Shown piece after piece: positions 61,995 through 64,000 of a stretch of DNA of 64,000 bases. The notes under the pieces were generated by a model. That model ran no database searches. It was not told where the DNA came from and worked only from the letters and a program-made list of their open reading frames with translations. Origin of the DNA: Myxococcales bacterium (GTDB lineage: Bacteria > Myxococcota_A > Polyangia > Polyangiales > Houyiibacteriaceae); assembly GCA_029861865.1 (NCBI GenBank), contig JAOTYL010000005.1, positions 1-64,000 on the forward strand, in the 5' to 3' direction. Made by a program: the position numbers and the translations under genes. Positions within the stretch are counted from its first letter, which is position 1, and each line of letters starts with the position of its first letter.

Positions 61995-62475
61995 CGTTCT
62001 CGAGCTTTCGGTCGAAGAGGACCATTTCGATCGCGGTGAGCGCGGCGTCACGCCCTTTGTTGCCGTGCGATCCCCCTGCCCGGTCGAGCGCTTGCTGCTC
62101 GTCGTCGGTCGTGAGAACGCCGAACACGATAGGGAGACCGGTGTCCAACATGACGCGAAGTAGGCCCTGCATGGCGCCATCGCACACGTAGTCGAAGTGA
62201 GGGGTGCCACCACGGATTACCGCACCCAGTGCGATGATCGCGTCGAACCGACCACTCAGAGCCAACTGCCGAGCGGCATAGGAAAGCTCCCATGAGCCAG
62301 GCACTTCTGCGACGTACACGGCCTCGTCCGACACACCGCGCTCCGCGAGGCAGTTCCTCGCGCCGTCGAGCAGCTTGCTGACGACCGGGCGATTGAAGCG
62401 GGACCATACGATGGCAAAGCGCGCGTCGGCCGGTGCATCGATCGGCTTGGGCGGCCTGTTCGGATCGCTACTCAT
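61969..62475 (-). CDS. ribH: 6,7-Dimethyl-8-ribityllumazine synthase
   Basis: 168 residues. It condenses the RibB product with the pyrimidine intermediate. Signatures: FAIVWSRFN, VPGSWELSYAAR, ALGAVIRGGTPHFDYVC, GLPIVFGVLTTDDEQQALDRAGG and NKGRDAALTAIEM. Overlaps both ribB-X (four bases) and nusB. Likely forms a 60-mer or pentamer in the cytoplasm. Confidence 0.96.
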   Translation of the reverse strand: MSSDPNRPPKPIDAPADARFAIVWSRFNRPVVSKLLDGARNCLAERGVSDEAVYVAEVPGSWELSYAARQLALSGRFDAIIALGAVIRGGTPHFDYVCDGAMQGLLRVMLDTGLPIVFGVLTTDDEQQALDRAGGSHGNKGRDAALTAIEMVLFDRKLENDGIPTQRT

Positions 62476-63683
62476 GGCGTTCTCTGCGGGACTGGTCCCG
62501 CCGGCGCGAGCTCTCCACCCGCAGACACCCTGAGTTGCTCGACCACCTCCAGCCCAAAGGCATCGAGACTTGGAATTCGACGAGGTCTATTGGTGAGAAC
62601 GCGCAGCTTTTCGAGCCCGAGGTCGGCCAGCACCTGGGCGCCAAAGCCGTACTCGCGGAGGACCACGCCTGGTTCTTCGGGCGGTCGCTGAATCGGTTCG
62701 TCGAGATAGAACGCCAAGTCCGTATCGGGGTCCGGATGGCCCGGCAAGAACAGAATTACGCCATTGCCTTCGCGCTCGACTGCCGCCACGACATCGGAGA
62801 TGTGAACGCGCTCGCGCATGCGAACCTGAAATGCATCGCCAAGCACACTCCCACGGTGGACTCGAACGAGCGTCGGCTTCGAGGTGATGTCGCCGTAGCT
62901 CAGCGCCATGAATTGCTCGTCCCGGCCGACCTGCACCTGGTACACGGATGCGGTCCACGTTTGGCCGGTTGGCATTTTCACCGGTGTCTGTCGAAGTCGA
63001 GTCACCAGGCGCTCACGCGCCAGTCGGTACTGAATCAGGTCGGCGATGGTGATCAGCCGCAGGTCATGCTCGTTCGCGAATTCGACCAGGTCTTCATAGC
63101 GAGCCATCGTGCCGTCGTCTTTCATGATCTCGCAAATGACGCCCGCGGGTTTCAAGCCCGCAAGGCGCGCGAGGTCGACGGAGCCCTCGGTGTGACCGGT
63201 GCGCTGCAAAACGCCCCCGGGTACGGCCTTCAGGGGAAAAACGTGGCCGGGGCTCACGAGATCGGCAGGCCCCGCATCGTCGGCCACGGCGGTGAGGATC
63301 GTGTGGGCTCGGTCGGCGGCGCTGATCCCGGTGGTCACCCCACGGCGAGCTTCGACCGAGACGGTGAATGCGGTAGCGCGTGACGAGCGATTGTTGTCCA
63401 CCATCATCGGGAGGTCGAGCTGGCGAATCCGATCTTCGGTGAGGCTGAGGCAGATCAAGCCGCGCGCGTGGCGGGCCATGAAGTTGATCGTGTCGGCGTC
63501 CGCCTTTTCGGCAGCCATGCACACATCGCCCTCGTTTTCGCGGTCTTCGTCGTCGACCACGATGACCATTTTTCCTTCTCGGATGTCATCGAGAGCCGCG
63601 ACTACCCGCTCGATCGCGCTCGTCATCTGGCCGGGACCATGACGCGAAATCGCCGTTGATTCCAGCGGACTGCTCCAAGTCAT
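62472..63683 (-). CDS. ribB: Dihydroxybutanone-phosphate synthase with degenerate GTP cyclohydrolase II domain (RibB-X)
   Basis: 403 residues from the ATG at 63683, which touches the ribE stop (TGATG); an ATG at 63626 removes 19 residues. The RibB half is intact: DDEDRENEGD (44-53), ARHARGLICL, SVEARRGVTTGISAADRAHT and GHTEGSVDLARLAG. The second half aligns with GTP cyclohydrolase II, but the zinc-binding Cys triad is absent; the block reads RVHRGSVLGDAFQ where CLTGDVFGSLRCDC is usual. It should make only the C4 unit of riboflavin, as in the RibBX variants known from Proteobacteria. A separate ribA is then needed elsewhere. Confidence 0.88.
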   Translation of the reverse strand: MTWSSPLESTAISRHGPGQMTSAIERVVAALDDIREGKMVIVVDDEDRENEGDVCMAAEKADADTINFMARHARGLICLSLTEDRIRQLDLPMMVDNNRSSRATAFTVSVEARRGVTTGISAADRAHTILTAVADDAGPADLVSPGHVFPLKAVPGGVLQRTGHTEGSVDLARLAGLKPAGVICEIMKDDGTMARYEDLVEFANEHDLRLITIADLIQYRLARERLVTRLRQTPVKMPTGQTWTASVYQVQVGRDEQFMALSYGDITSKPTLVRVHRGSVLGDAFQVRMRERVHISDVVAAVEREGNGVILFLPGHPDPDTDLAFYLDEPIQRPPEEPGVVLREYGFGAQVLADLGLEKLRVLTNRPRRIPSLDAFGLEVVEQLRVSAGGELAPAGPVPQRTP

Positions 63684-64000
63684 CAGCGCCCAGCGGCCGA
63701 TCCGCCGTCCACCCCCGGTTTGCCCATGAGGCTTGCGACGTACTTGGCGAGAACGTCGACCTCGAGGTTGACGCGCGTCCCGTGAGGCATTTCGCCGAAG
63801 GTCGTCTCTTCGAGCGTGTACGGCACCAACATGACGTCGAACCGATCGACTGTAACGGTGTTCACCGTCAGACTCACACCGTTCACCGTAATCGACCCCT
63901 TGGGCGCGAGGAATGGCGCGAGCCGCGGAGGGACTCTGAACGTCGCGCGGACGTAGTCCCCCGAGGGCGCTTTTTCGACCAGCTTGCCTACCCCATCCAC
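63683..64000 (-). CDS. ribE: Riboflavin synthase alpha chain, 5' end missing
   Basis: The frame runs off the right edge; about 105 C-terminal residues are seen. GSITVNGVSLTVNTV is the second lumazine-binding repeat motif, and VMLVPYTLEETTFGEMPHGTRVNLEVDVLAKYV (split) is the standard closing region. It dismutates lumazine to riboflavin. First visible gene of ribE-ribB-ribH-nusB. Any FMN riboswitch would lie outside the window. Confidence 0.92.
   Translation of the reverse strand: MDGVGKLVEKAPSGDYVRATFRVPPRLAPFLAPKGSITVNGVSLTVNTVTVDRFDVMLVPYTLEETTFGEMPHGTRVNLEVDVLAKYVASLMGKPGVDGGSAAGR

Overview
The window is GC-rich chromosomal DNA from a Gram-negative bacterium. It carries lgt and lspA, OM-type lipoproteins, a porin, ScpAB, ParAB, and a two-subunit glycyl-tRNA synthetase. 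Hanks-type Ser/Thr kinases, a PP2C phosphatase, a FliA-like sigma factor, Gly/Met-rich Cys-containing lipoproteins and a RibB-X type riboflavin enzyme together suggest a myxobacterium-like member of the former Deltaproteobacteria (Myxococcota). This is inference from gene content only. I see no rRNA or tRNA gene, CRISPR array, phage or transposase. No gene-free stretch exceeds about 300 bases.

Layout. 1-744 is the 3' end of a secreted DUF1554-like protein. 917-3532 is a three-gene unit (porin, FMN-binding protein, four-helix membrane protein) behind a Fur-box-like palindrome. 3551-4684 holds a small secreted protein and a truncated S23-type four-helix-bundle gene wrapped in inverted and hexanucleotide repeats. 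cca and a large S41 protease are divergent at 4685-9294. A hypothetical gene and a sigma factor are divergent around a perfect 12-bp inverted repeat (9317-10606). A small ORF precedes the glycolytic operon gap-pgk-tpiA-secG (10845-14564). 14568-17974 carries a pseudokinase, a queuosine-precursor-type transporter and a TPR protein. A PP2C phosphatase (18118-18873) is convergent with the aromatic/translation block pheA, hisC, aroA, cmk, rpsA, with mutS upstream (18981-28004). Two large propeller-like lipoproteins (28014-32398) follow.

An active Ser/Thr kinase lies at 32451, and the minus-strand run bcp-scpA-scpB-glyQ-glyS-ppdK occupies 33770-41765. 41859-45341 holds a phosphoesterase/Rieske pair, map and small or lipoprotein genes. 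parA-parB-HD hydrolase is followed by folD (minus) and ileS. A DUF2157/GDYXXLXY pair converges on lgt-lspA (53893-55440). A DUF2062 protein and a 5-oxoprolinase-type enzyme lie next. After them comes a striking fusion of an AHSA1/SRPBCC domain to a histone-H1-like tail (59807-61054). The window closes with the riboflavin cluster ribE (partial), ribB-X, ribH, nusB and a stand-alone M17 N-terminal-like domain.

Most genes are housekeeping and tightly packed, with many ATGA or GTGA four-base overlaps. The main non-standard signal is a family of (CTGACR)n hexanucleotide repeats, where R is A or G. It occurs at no fewer than seven places: just after stop codons (cca, rpsA, ileS, the S41 protease), around the S23 gene, and inside reading frames (pseudokinase, TPR protein). 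Other unusual items are the S23 element with a hairpin that buries its Shine-Dalgarno, the 54-bp tandem repeat between pheA and hisC, and a REP-like palindrome pair that supplies the C-terminus of Lgt.
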